Assembly (NCBI GenBank): GCA_023665755.1
Contig: JAMPDF010000005.1
Location: 5,183-69,182, forward strand
DNA from: Prevotella sp.
GTDB lineage: Bacteria > Bacillota_I > Bacilli_A > ML615J-28 > CAG-313
Length of the DNA: 64,000 nt
Reading direction: 5' to 3'
A model generated the notes under the pieces. It did no database searches. It was not told the DNA's origin and saw only the letters and a list, made by a program, of their open reading frames with translations. Within the stretch, counting starts at the first letter, position 1. Every line of letters starts with the position of its first letter. Shown one piece after another: positions 42,791 through 52,900 of this stretch. Made by a program: the position numbers and the translations under genes.

Positions 42791-43393
42791 ATGAGTGAAA
42801 TTAAATTTTTAGATCCTTTAGCCAAGCATCTTGAAAAGTTACCTGGAGTTGGAAAAAAAACTGCTCAAAGATATGCATACCATATTATTGAAAAAATGAC
42901 TGAAGAAGAGGTTGCTGAATTTGCAAATGAACTGATTCGGATTAAATCAACATTAACGCATTGTGCAATATGTGGTGTTTTAAGCAATCAACCCATTTGT
43001 GAAATCTGTAATAGTAGCTATCGTGATCATTCGCAAATTATGGTGGTAAAGGATACAAAAGATGTATTTGCTATTGAAAAAACAGGTCAATATAATGGTG
43101 TATATCACGTATTAAAAGGACTTATTTCGCCTTTAGAGGGAATAGGACCTGATGATTTAAATATAGATAATTTGGAAAAAAGAATCAATGAAAATGTAAA
43201 AGAGGTAATTCTTGCGACTAGTTTTACGCCAAGTGGAGAAACAACAGCATTATATTTAGAAAAAATATTGAAAAAAGATAATGTGGTTGTTTCAAGAATT
43301 GGATATGGTTTACCAGCCGGCGGAGATATTGAATATGTTGATGAACTTACACTCAAAAGGGCGATTGATTCTAGGGTCAATAGTAAATCATAA
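42791..43393 (+). CDS. recR: Recombination protein RecR
   Basis: The 200-residue product has the helix-hairpin-helix LPGVGKKTAQRYAYH, a zinc site CAICGVLSNQPICEIC, a Toprim domain (IMVVKDTKDVFAIEKTG) and a C-terminal Walker-like region. RecR works with RecO and RecF (recF is at 20669) to load RecA at gaps. The dnaX-ybaB-recR order is universal. Confidence 0.95.
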   Translation: MSEIKFLDPLAKHLEKLPGVGKKTAQRYAYHIIEKMTEEEVAEFANELIRIKSTLTHCAICGVLSNQPICEICNSSYRDHSQIMVVKDTKDVFAIEKTGQYNGVYHVLKGLISPLEGIGPDDLNIDNLEKRINENVKEVILATSFTPSGETTALYLEKILKKDNVVVSRIGYGLPAGGDIEYVDELTLKRAIDSRVNSKS

Positions 43394-43407
43394 AGGAGGA
43401 AAAAAAT

Positions 43408-43644
43408 ATGTATTTAGGCGTAATAATTGATTGGTTGAATCAAACGGGAGAAAAAGTTTCAGACATTATTTTGAATCCTTTTTTGTCTTTACCAGGCTTT
43501 TTAAAGTTAATTGCGGTGGTAATAATTGCTTTGCTTTCTATTATTGGATTGATTCGAGTAGCTCGTAAAGCACTAAAGACAGTTGTAGGTGTTGCGTGTG
43601 TATTTATTATCTTATTAGTAGCATGGTTAATATTGGGAAAGTAG
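43408..43644 (+). CDS. Small two-pass membrane protein after recR
   Basis: The 78-residue protein has two hydrophobic helices (~27-46 and ~55-76) joined by a basic loop (RVARKALK). It occupies the slot where B. subtilis has yaaL and bofA, but shares no BofA motif; the BofA-like gene is at 55854. It has a strong AAAGGAGG site and is co-transcribed with recR. Function unknown. Confidence 0.75.
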   Translation: MYLGVIIDWLNQTGEKVSDIILNPFLSLPGFLKLIAVVIIALLSIIGLIRVARKALKTVVGVACVFIILLVAWLILGK

Positions 43645-43665
43645 GAAAAAATTGAATAATAATTT

Positions 43666-43698
43666 CAGTGGAAATAATTTGTTGTTTCCACTGTTTTT
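43666..43698 (+). terminator. Terminator after the dnaX-recR block
   Basis: CAGTGGAAA pairs with TTTCCACTG around a 10-nt loop, followed by TTTTTAT. Confidence 0.85.
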
Positions 43699-43750
43699 AT
43701 ATAGAAAATAGTGAAAACGTGAACAAAAAAACAAAATAGGTCTATATAAT

Positions 43751-43779
43751 TTGCAAAAAATTGTAGATTGTGGTAAAAT
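43751..43779 (+). promoter_or_regulatory. Sigma-A promoter for the ABC importer operon
   Basis: TTGCAA (43751-43756), 17 bp, TAAAAT (43774-43779), 50 bp before the ATPase start codon. Confidence 0.65.
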
Positions 43780-43793
43780 AAGTATGATGAATG

Positions 43794-43807
43794 GAAACGA
43801 GCGTTTC
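43794..43807 (+). promoter_or_regulatory. LacI-type operator in the importer leader
   Basis: GAAACGAGCGTTTC is a perfect 6+6 inverted repeat with a 2-bp centre, about 8 bp past the expected transcription start. CG-centred AAACG/CGTTT repeats are typical of LacI-family repressor sites, so local sugar-type control is likely. The regulator is not encoded in the window. Confidence 0.6.
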
Positions 43808-43829
43808 TGAAATCAGGAGGATAATTTTT

Positions 43830-44891
43830 ATGGACATTCGCTTAGTCAATTTAACAAGAATTTTTGCCGATAAAAATTCCGAGGTGCGTGCAGTTGATAA
43901 TTTAGATATTACCATCCCATCTGGAAAATTAATCGGTTTACTTGGTCCGTCAGGCTGTGGTAAATCAACAACATTGTATATGATTGCTGGTTTGTTAGAA
44001 CCTAGTTCGGGCCAAATTTTTTTTGGCGATGAAGATGTAACAACATTATCGCCAGAAAAAAGAGGGATTGGTTTGGTTTTCCAAAATTATGCACTCTACC
44101 CGCATATGACAGTAAAACAAAATATTATGTTCCCTCTTCAAAATATGAAATTACCTAAAGCTGAAATTTTACAAAGAACAGTAAAATATGCTAAGTTAGT
44201 TGGTATTGAGGAATTACTCAATAGAAAACCCAAACAACTTTCTGGTGGACAACAACAACGCGTAGCCATTGCTAGGGCATTGGTTAAAGAACCAAGAGTA
44301 TTGTTACTAGATGAACCACTTTCTAATTTGGATGCAAGACTTCGTCTACAAACCCGTGAAGAGATCAAACGTATTCAAAGAGAAACAGGGATTACTACAG
44401 TATTTGTTACCCATGACCAAGAAGAGGCAATGAGTATATCAGATGAAATTGTAGTTATGAAATTAGGCGTTGAACAACAAAGAGGCAATCCACAAGAAGT
44501 ATACGATCAACCAGTTAACCAATTTGTTGCTAAATTCTTAGGAACTCCACCAATCAATATTTTTAGTGGTAAGATTCAAAATGGCGATTTATATGTTGGT
44601 GAAGAAAAAATAGGTACAAGCTCATTGAAAGACCAAGAAGTCACAATAGGAATTCGTCCTGAAGGTTTCGAAATTAATCCAGATGCACAAATGACGGTAG
44701 TTGTTAAACAAGTAGAATATATTGGTAGAGATAAATCGATTGTTGCAACAAACCCTGCATCAGAAAAAGAAAATTTCCGTATTATTATTGATGCTAATGT
44801 AGAAGTGAAAGAAGGCGAAACAATAAAGGTTGCTGTAAAGCCAAATAAATGTTTTGTATTTGATAAATTAACAGAAGTGAGAGTACAATAG
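43830..44891 (+). CDS. Sugar-type ABC importer ATPase (MsmK/UgpC family)
   Basis: The 353-residue ATPase has Walker A GPSGCGKST, signature LSGGQQQR, Walker B VLLLDEPLS and switch THDQEE, plus a C-terminal OB-fold (MOI) domain from ~240 typical of carbohydrate importer ATPases. It powers the two permeases that follow. The start at 43830 has AGGAGG; an ATG 13 codons upstream lies in the operator region and lacks a ribosome site. It is the first gene of the 43830-53016 run. Confidence 0.93.
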   Translation: MDIRLVNLTRIFADKNSEVRAVDNLDITIPSGKLIGLLGPSGCGKSTTLYMIAGLLEPSSGQIFFGDEDVTTLSPEKRGIGLVFQNYALYPHMTVKQNIMFPLQNMKLPKAEILQRTVKYAKLVGIEELLNRKPKQLSGGQQQRVAIARALVKEPRVLLLDEPLSNLDARLRLQTREEIKRIQRETGITTVFVTHDQEEAMSISDEIVVMKLGVEQQRGNPQEVYDQPVNQFVAKFLGTPPINIFSGKIQNGDLYVGEEKIGTSSLKDQEVTIGIRPEGFEINPDAQMTVVVKQVEYIGRDKSIVATNPASEKENFRIIIDANVEVKEGETIKVAVKPNKCFVFDKLTEVRVQ

Positions 44892-44892
44892 C

Positions 44893-45879
44893 ATGGTTGA
44901 AGGAAAAAAGAGTATAAACTTCTTAAAGGGAATGCTATGCCTTCTACCTGCAATTGTTTTACTAGGTATTTTTACTTTTTATCCAATTGTAAATACGTTT
45001 ATAATGTCGTTTAAAGAAGGCTATAATTACCTAATTACCAATGAAAAGAATTTTGAAAGTTGGGGGTTTGGAAATTATATTAAACTATTTTCAGAAGGAA
45101 ATAACTTCCCTAAATATTTAATCAATACAATGGTTATTGTGTTTGTGTCAGTACCAGTATCTATTACACTTTCACTACTGATTGCGGTAGCACTTAATTC
45201 AATTAAACCACTTCAACGCTTTTTACAAACAATCTTTTTCTTACCATATGTAACCAATACAATTGCCATTGGTATGGTATTTTCAGTTATGTTTGAATCA
45301 CATCAAGGTTTAATGAATACATTGATTACTTCACTTGGTGGAAGTAGTATCAACTGGCTTGGAGGTAATACCAAAGCAGCATTAATTGGAGAAGGTATTT
45401 TTACACACTCCTTCTTTAATGCCCAATGGTTTACTTCGATGATTGTGCTTCTTGCTTATATTGTATGGAATTCACTTCCATTTAAGGTGCTTATTTTATT
45501 AAGTTCATTACAAAGTATTGATAAACAATATTATCAAGCAGCGCAAATTGATGGCACGACTAAAGCAAGAACTTTTATGCGCATTACCGTTCCGTTATTA
45601 TCTCCACAAATTTTCTATTTATTAATTACTTCATTTATTGGTGCTTTTAAAGAATATACATCTGTTGTAGCTATATTTGGTGATAATGCACAGTCTGTCG
45701 GACAAAAAAATAATATGGCAACGGTTGTATGGTATATTTATCAAAAAACAAAAGAACAATCTATTGGTGGTTATCCACAAACTTCTCTTGCAGCAGCTGG
45801 AGCAGTTATTCTCTTTATCATCATTATGATATTTACAGCCATCAATAGTTATGTTAGTAAGAAAAAAGTGCATTATTAG
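44893..45879 (+). CDS. ABC importer permease 1 (MalF/UgpA-like)
   Basis: The 328-residue protein has about six membrane segments and the EAA loop in DKQYYQAAQIDGTTKARTF, which contacts the ATPase. It matches permeases of family 1 sugar importers. It starts one base after the ATPase stop. It pairs with the permease at 45892. Confidence 0.92.
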   Translation: MVEGKKSINFLKGMLCLLPAIVLLGIFTFYPIVNTFIMSFKEGYNYLITNEKNFESWGFGNYIKLFSEGNNFPKYLINTMVIVFVSVPVSITLSLLIAVALNSIKPLQRFLQTIFFLPYVTNTIAIGMVFSVMFESHQGLMNTLITSLGGSSINWLGGNTKAALIGEGIFTHSFFNAQWFTSMIVLLAYIVWNSLPFKVLILLSSLQSIDKQYYQAAQIDGTTKARTFMRITVPLLSPQIFYLLITSFIGAFKEYTSVVAIFGDNAQSVGQKNNMATVVWYIYQKTKEQSIGGYPQTSLAAAGAVILFIIIMIFTAINSYVSKKKVHY

Positions 45880-45891
45880 AGGTGATTGTTT

Positions 45892-46932
45892 ATGTGGATA
45901 TTAATTTTATGTATAATACTTGTTGTTATTTTGACAAAAATGAAAAAAAACCATCACAATATCGAAAGATGCGCAGATGGCAAGAATTTTTATGAAACAG
46001 TTGATGAAACAATTAAAAGAGAGAAATCACAAAAGGTCATTCGATATGTGATTTCATATAGCTTTTTGATTTTCTTTGCACTATTTATGCTGCTACCTTT
46101 TTATTGGATGATCATTACATCTCTTAAAACAGAAGCAGAAATTAGTTTGCTTCGACCAACTTTTTTTCCAAAAGAATTTGCATGGGAAAACTATAAATAT
46201 GTATTAAGTGCAAAATATCAATGGGAAACTTCTGGAAAAAATATTCCATTTGAACAATTTCAAGCTAGATTTGATCTTTGGAAATATATGTATAACACAT
46301 TAGTTGTTGGTGTTGTTTCTACTATAGGAACGCTAGTAACTACCGTTATGGCGGCATTTGCTTTTTCTAGAATTAAATTTCCAGGACGTGAGTTTTTATT
46401 TACTTTGTTCTTAGCTACAATGATGGTTCCAGGAGAAATGATGGTTATTACCAACTATATTACCGTTACTAAAACAGCAAAAGACCTTTTAGGTATAACG
46501 GGTATAGATTCTTATTGGGCAATGATTGTCCCATTCTTGATTAGTGTTTATTATATTTATTTATTGAGACAAAATTTCAGACAAATTCCAAATGAATTGT
46601 ATTATGCGGCAAAAGTGGATGGAACAAGTGATTTAAAATATTTAATTAAAATTATGGTTCCAATTGCAATGCCAACATTAATTACAATTACAATTTTGAA
46701 ATTAATGGGTTCATGGAATGCTTATGTATGGCCAATGATGATTACACGTAGTGCCGATAAGCGATTAATTACTACCGGTTTAAGACTTGGTTTCTCTGAT
46801 TCAGAGGGACGTTCTGTTCAAGGTAGACAGATGGCTGCAGCAGCAGTAGTAACTGCGCCACTTCTAATTATGTTTGTTTTACTTAGAAAATACATAATGA
46901 GAGGTGTTTCGCGTAGTGGTATCAAGGGCTAA
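45892..46932 (+). CDS. ABC importer permease 2 (MalG/UgpE-like)
   Basis: The 346-residue permease has an EAA loop PNELYYAAKVDGTSDLKY and six membrane segments after an unusual N-terminal extension: an extra hydrophobic helix (residues 1-16) and a charged linker of about 35 residues before the usual first segment. The ATG at 45892 follows AGAGGTGA. It works with the 44893 permease. Confidence 0.92.
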   Translation: MWILILCIILVVILTKMKKNHHNIERCADGKNFYETVDETIKREKSQKVIRYVISYSFLIFFALFMLLPFYWMIITSLKTEAEISLLRPTFFPKEFAWENYKYVLSAKYQWETSGKNIPFEQFQARFDLWKYMYNTLVVGVVSTIGTLVTTVMAAFAFSRIKFPGREFLFTLFLATMMVPGEMMVITNYITVTKTAKDLLGITGIDSYWAMIVPFLISVYYIYLLRQNFRQIPNELYYAAKVDGTSDLKYLIKIMVPIAMPTLITITILKLMGSWNAYVWPMMITRSADKRLITTGLRLGFSDSEGRSVQGRQMAAAAVVTAPLLIMFVLLRKYIMRGVSRSGIKG

Positions 46933-46981
46933 AACAAACAAATGTTTTAGAAATAAAAAAATATAAGGTGAGGTAAAAAAA

Positions 46982-48424
46982 GTGAAAAAGTTTACTAAAA
47001 TTGCAATTCTTTTGCTAATGATTACAATTACATTTACTTTTGTAGGATGTAATCAAACAGGTGGTGGAGATAAGAAGCCAGACGATGGCAATCTACCAGT
47101 TAATCCAGATGCTATTACAATCAAATATTGGCATGCTAATGGAGCTGCCTTGACAACTGTTTTAGAAAAAATTAAAGCAGACTTTGAAAAGAAGTATGAA
47201 GGAAAATATGTAGTTGAATTAACTTCTTTTGGCGATTACAATACACTAAGAGATACAATTACATCAAGTATTGCAGCAGGTGATGCACCTACAGCAGCAC
47301 AAACTTATCCTGACCATGTTTCTTTATATTTGAGTGGTAAGGCTTTACAATCACTTGACCAATATATAGATGATCCAAAATATGGTATGACAGAAGAAGA
47401 AAAAGCTCAATTCATTGAAGGATTCTGGAATGAAGGAACAATTTATGATAAAGAAGGTACACGTTATGCATTACCTTTCAATAAATCAACTGAATTAATG
47501 TACTATAACGAAGATATGTTTACAAAATACAAATGGAATGTTCCTACAACTTGGGATGAAGTAATTGACATTGCTAAGAGATGGAAACAAACTAATGAAT
47601 ATAAAAAAGCTGTTGCCACTTATGGTGAATCTTTAGTATATGCAATGGGTTATGATTCAGAAGCAAATCTTTTTATCACATTTACACAACAATATGGTGC
47701 AAATTATACAGCATTTGATGAAAATGGTGTTGGTCGTTTTAATGCATTTGGTTATAATGCAGAAGATACAGCTAAATCAAAATCAGCAATGGAATGGTAT
47801 TTAAACAACTATAAAGCAGGTTATATTGCAACAACTACGGCTTTTGGTGCAAACTATTGTTCTGATGCGTTTAAGAATGGACAATGTATTATGACAATTG
47901 GTTCTTCTGCTGGTGCAAGTTACAATGATGGTCAACAATCTACAACTACAAAGTTTACAACTGGTGTTGCATCTGTTCCACAATATGATAAAAATAATGG
48001 ACAAGTTATTCAACAAGGTACAAATGTTTCTTTATTTGACTGTGTTAATGAAGAAGAAGAATTAGGTGGTTGGTTATGGTTAAAACATATGGTAAGTTAT
48101 GAATCTGTACTTACTTGGGCATTAGAAACTTCATATTTCCCAATTCGAAAAGACGTATTAAATTCAGAAGCTTATCAAAATCATGTAAAAGGTATCACTA
48201 TTGCAGGTGATGGATCTCAAATTGTTAATCAAACTATTGCTGCAAAAGCAAAACAAGCAGGTCTTGCACAACAAGATTGGTTCTATACAAATATTGCTTT
48301 CCCAAGTTCATCAAGAGCACGTGATGAAGCTGAAACTATTGTACAAAGAATTTTATATGGTACACCTGCCCCAACAATCGACAATGTTTATAAAGACGCT
48401 TATAATTCAATTATGAATGACTAA
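46982..48424 (+). CDS. ABC importer solute-binding lipoprotein
   Basis: The 480-residue lipoprotein has a lipobox FVGC (Cys ~23), a Gly/Asp/Pro linker, then a family 1 solute-binding fold (IKYWHANGA, ALPFNKSTELMYYNEDMF, PTTWDEVIDIAKRW) as in glycerol-3-phosphate/maltose-type binding proteins. It captures the substrate for the adjacent permeases on the outer membrane face. The start is GTG at 46982 after AAGGTGAGG. The ligand cannot be read from sequence; neighbours suggest a nucleic-acid breakdown product (inference). Confidence 0.92.
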   Translation: MKKFTKIAILLLMITITFTFVGCNQTGGGDKKPDDGNLPVNPDAITIKYWHANGAALTTVLEKIKADFEKKYEGKYVVELTSFGDYNTLRDTITSSIAAGDAPTAAQTYPDHVSLYLSGKALQSLDQYIDDPKYGMTEEEKAQFIEGFWNEGTIYDKEGTRYALPFNKSTELMYYNEDMFTKYKWNVPTTWDEVIDIAKRWKQTNEYKKAVATYGESLVYAMGYDSEANLFITFTQQYGANYTAFDENGVGRFNAFGYNAEDTAKSKSAMEWYLNNYKAGYIATTTAFGANYCSDAFKNGQCIMTIGSSAGASYNDGQQSTTTKFTTGVASVPQYDKNNGQVIQQGTNVSLFDCVNEEEELGGWLWLKHMVSYESVLTWALETSYFPIRKDVLNSEAYQNHVKGITIAGDGSQIVNQTIAAKAKQAGLAQQDWFYTNIAFPSSSRARDEAETIVQRILYGTPAPTIDNVYKDAYNSIMND

Positions 48425-48443
48425 TTCTCATTGGAGATAAGAA

Positions 48444-49862
48444 ATGATGAAAGTATTGAAAAAAATAGGAATACTTTGCGCTATATTGATGTTAACAATG
48501 GTATTTACAAGTTGTAAAACAGATAAACCAACTCCAAAACCTGATGATGATCAAGATAAAGTAACTAGTGAAACGTATGATTGGAAAACACCTCAAACAG
48601 ATAGTTTAAAATTAACACAAGATTACAAAGATAAAAGCTTTGTTAAAGATGGTATTGGTGAAGTAAGTAAAGTGATTCGTTATGTAGATGGAGATACAAC
48701 AGTATTTCAAACTACACAAGGCGATGAAGTAACTATTCGTTATAATGGAATTAATACTCCAGAATCCACATATAGAATTGAACCATGGGGATTTGCAGCT
48801 TCTAAATACAATAAACAACTATATCAAACTGCGCTTGCAGAAGGAGCTAAAATTGTCCTACAAGCGGAAAATTTAGACGAAAGATTAGATACTACTGGAA
48901 GGTATTTGGCTTGGATTTGGTTGGTATGGCCTAGTGGAGATTCAAGACTTGTCAATCTTGAACTCGCAGAACTAGGATATGCTAAAGTAAAATCTGCTTC
49001 TGGTACGCAATACGAAAAGTATTTCAATGATGCGGTTTATGATATTTCAGTTCATCACAAATTAAGAGTTTGGGGAGAAACTGATGTAAATTATGATTAT
49101 TCTACAGAAGGAAAAGAAATGTCCATTCGTCAGTTAAGAGAACAATACGGCACTGAAGAAATGGTCAATGGACAAAGAGATGGATTTACATCACCACTTG
49201 TAAAGGTGAGTGGTATTGTTGTTAGAAAAATTGGTACAACGAATGCATATTTGCAACAATATGATGCCGAAACAAATCAATATTATGGTATATATGTTTA
49301 TGGTGGTTATAATTCCTTATCTTCTTTGGTAGAAGGAGCCTATGTTCAAGTTACTGGAAAAATTGGTTATTATTATGGTTCTTTGCAAATCACGGATGTA
49401 ACCTCTAATTCTAATATTAAAGTATATTCTTTTAATGCACAAGATCAAATTGTTGTAACAGACGAGGTTATTAGCAATATTGATGATATTTACAATTATA
49501 AGAAAATTGGCTCTTTAGTACGTTTGGAAAATTTAAAGGTGACAGGTTATAAGGATTCTGATAATAATTCATCCTTTACACTATATTGTTCATATCAAGA
49601 TGAAAAAGGCAATACTAAACAGTTTAATGTGCGTGTTGATCAAAATGTATGCTTAATAGGACTCATTTGGGATGAATATTATGGTGACTATGTTAATGGA
49701 CAAATTTTAAGTGGATCTTATTTTTCAGGTAAGACATTCAAATCCATTACAGGTGTTGTCGCATATTATAATGGTGCAACAGAAGCGCCAGGCAATGACT
49801 ATGCAAATGGACACATCCAACTTTCATTATCAAGTATGGATGATGTTGTATTTGCAGAGTAA
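48444..49862 (+). CDS. Thermonuclease-like lipoprotein with OB-fold tail
   Basis: The 472-residue lipoprotein (lipobox FTSC, Cys24) has a staphylococcal nuclease domain at ~73-205: VDGDTT (D82, D84), TIRYNGINTPES (R99, E107) and TGRYLAWIW (R153) line up with D19, D21, R35, E43 and R87. The position of calcium ligand D40 is N104. After ~240 there are OB-fold-like domains similar to those of the YhcR surface nuclease. It probably cuts or binds nucleic acid outside the cell. It is in line with the ABC importer genes. Confidence 0.82.
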   Translation: MMKVLKKIGILCAILMLTMVFTSCKTDKPTPKPDDDQDKVTSETYDWKTPQTDSLKLTQDYKDKSFVKDGIGEVSKVIRYVDGDTTVFQTTQGDEVTIRYNGINTPESTYRIEPWGFAASKYNKQLYQTALAEGAKIVLQAENLDERLDTTGRYLAWIWLVWPSGDSRLVNLELAELGYAKVKSASGTQYEKYFNDAVYDISVHHKLRVWGETDVNYDYSTEGKEMSIRQLREQYGTEEMVNGQRDGFTSPLVKVSGIVVRKIGTTNAYLQQYDAETNQYYGIYVYGGYNSLSSLVEGAYVQVTGKIGYYYGSLQITDVTSNSNIKVYSFNAQDQIVVTDEVISNIDDIYNYKKIGSLVRLENLKVTGYKDSDNNSSFTLYCSYQDEKGNTKQFNVRVDQNVCLIGLIWDEYYGDYVNGQILSGSYFSGKTFKSITGVVAYYNGATEAPGNDYANGHIQLSLSSMDDVVFAE

Positions 49863-49944
49863 TTCACTTAGGTTTAAATTTTCTAATCTTGAAAATTTAA
49901 ATATAAAAATTCAAATACGAATAAATTTCTAGGAGGAAAAAAAG

Positions 49945-52900
49945 ATGAAATTTACCAAATTGGGTAAAATGTTCGTAGCCATTTGTGCTGTATTTACTTT
50001 TGCTCTTGGAGTAGTTGGTTGTGTAACAACTAATCCAACTGAGCCTACTCATGCTGAAAAGGTAGAACAAGCAAAAAAAGATATTGCTAATTTGTTAGAT
50101 AAGATATTCTTTTCTGATCAATTATTAAATAGTACTACAAGTAGTTTTGAAGTAGTAAAAGCAAATAAAAACTATCCAAATGTAACTATTGATTGGTCAA
50201 GTAGCGCAACAGATTTAATTGAAGTAGGTACTACTGTAACCGATAACAAAGTTCAAGCTACGGTAAATAGACCAAGTTTTTACGATCCATGTGTTGAAAA
50301 TGGCGCAGCCGCAGTTACTTTAACTGTTGTTGCTTCTCAACAAGTAGATGATGAAGTAGTAAATGATAAAAAAGAATTCAAATTTAATGTTCAAGCTGTT
50401 GATGCACCAGAATTTGGTTCAATCCGTGATATTAAAACAATGATTTTAAATGATTTGAAAGAAAGAAATATTGCATTAAATACCAATGATTCTAAAGGTG
50501 CTAAATTCTGTATGACTTATGCAAGAGTATTATACATTTGGTCAAAATCAATGGTTATTTCTGATGGTACTGATTCAATGGTTGTTTATGGCGACTGGGC
50601 TAGTAAGTACAAAGTTGGCGATTTAGTATCGGTAAAAGGTCAAGTTTACTCTTACTATGGTAATGTTGAATTTGGTTCTGAAATTTCATTAGATAAAGTA
50701 GAAGAAGGTACTACATTACAAAATCCTATTACAAAAGAAGAATACAAGAAAACAAGCGAAATTGTATTAAATGAATATGTAAATCAAGAAATTTCTGTAT
50801 ATACAAGTCTATTAACTGCTAGCCAAACAGAAGCAAAGAGAGTTTTAAATGTTGAAGGACTTTATGGATTCTCTGGTGGTACTTACAAACTATATGCAAA
50901 AGTATTAAAAGAAGATTTAGGTTGCGGCGATAAATATGCATTAGAAGATCCTAACACAGGAGTAAAAATTTCTATTTATCATTATGCAACAGATGGTGCA
51001 GAACAAACCAAAGTAATGGATGCTTTAGTTGGTAAATATGTATACATTAACTGTATTACAATCGACAGATATTCATCTAATGATGTATATCGTGTATTAT
51101 GGGATGGAACAACTCCTCTTGATGCACCTGCTCCATCATTATCTGATGAACAAAAATTAGCAAATGCAGTAGACGCAATTAAAAATGCAAATTTACTTCC
51201 AAGTTACTATAATGGTCAAGATTTCTCTTACCCAGAAGTAAAAATAGATGGTGTAAATGTAAACTGGACTTCAAGTGTTGAAGGATTAGTTGTAGATGGT
51301 AAATTAGTTGTTGTTGAAGATGGTAAAGTAACACTTACTGCAACAATTACTTGTGGTGAATTATCTGAAGAAGTAACTTTAGAATTGACTGTATTAAAAG
51401 AAGAAAATGTTTTAACTGTTGCTGAATATAAAGCTGCTGAACTTAAAACATATGCAACTTTAAAAGGTTTAGTTTCTGCAGTTTATGCAAGAGGATTTGT
51501 TCTTACTGACGAAACTGGTTCTATCTTAGTTTATACAAATAAAGCAGTTAGCGTTAAAATTGGTGATTATGTAAAAGTTCGTGGTGTATATGGTGTTTAT
51601 CCAGATGAATCAACTTGTTATCAAGTAGGTAACCCTATAGCTTATGAAACACTTGAAGGTGCACCTAGTTATACTTTAGCTGAAGCAGTTGAATGGACTC
51701 CTGAACAATTAGATGCTGCATGGGCACAAGTTGTTGCTGGAACATATAATTTTGCTGGTCCACTTGTAAAAATGACTGTAAAAGTTTCCGTATCTGGTAA
51801 CTATATCAATGCTACACTTGAAGGATCAACTGTTGCTTTGAGTTTCTCTTTCCCACTTGATGAAGTGAAACAATATTTAACAGATGGTGCTACACTTACT
51901 GTATACGCTATGCCTATTAGTTATTCAACAAAAACAGTTGAAGGTGTAAAAGTACCTGGATACTTTAACTTTATTATAAATAGTGTAGAATTAAATGATG
52001 AAATGGTTGCTAATGCAGAATTAAATAAATTAACTGTACCTACTGAGGCAACAGAAGATTTTGAACTTCCTACACTTGAAGGTCTTGTTTGGTCTTTAAA
52101 AGAAGATAGTGCAGTTATTACCTTAAACGGAAATGCTGTAACACTTACTTTCCCTGAAACAGATACAACAGTAGTATTAGTTGCAACTTATACATATAAA
52201 GGTGTTGCATATACTAAAGAATTTAGTGTTTTTGTTAAGGGAACTGTAGTTGAAAAACCTGAATTAAAAACAGAATATGAAACTACTTCATTTGCTGAAA
52301 TTAAAGGGTTAGTACCTAATGCTGATGATAGCACAACTGATAAATATTTTGTAATTGGATTTGTAAAAACAATTACAAATGCAACTTATGGTAATATGGT
52401 TATCATAAATGAGAATGGCGAAGAACTTACTATCTATGGTACTTATGCAGCTGATGGTTCTACTAGATATGATGCAATGACTAAGAAACCTGTAGAAGGA
52501 GATGTAGTTGTACTTTATGGTGTAGCTAATAACTTTAAGGGTACTGCTCAAATTAAGAATGGTTGGTTAGTTCAATTGAATCAAGAAGTATATAAATTAC
52601 CTGAAGAAAAACCACTTCCTGCAGGTTCATCTGTATATACATGGCAAAAATATTCTGGTACACTTGTAAATAATGTATTAACAATTGAAACTGAAGATTT
52701 TACAATTATTATTAGTAAAAATAAATCTACTAATGATACTGTAAATTCGTATGATGAATGTAGAATTTATCAAGGTGCAAGTGTGCAAATTGTAGCTAAG
52801 AATGGAAAGAAAATTTCTAGTGTATCATTTACTGATTTAGGTGGAAAATCTCCAACTAGTGTAGACTTTTCATTAGATGCAAATAGTGCAAAATTATCTT

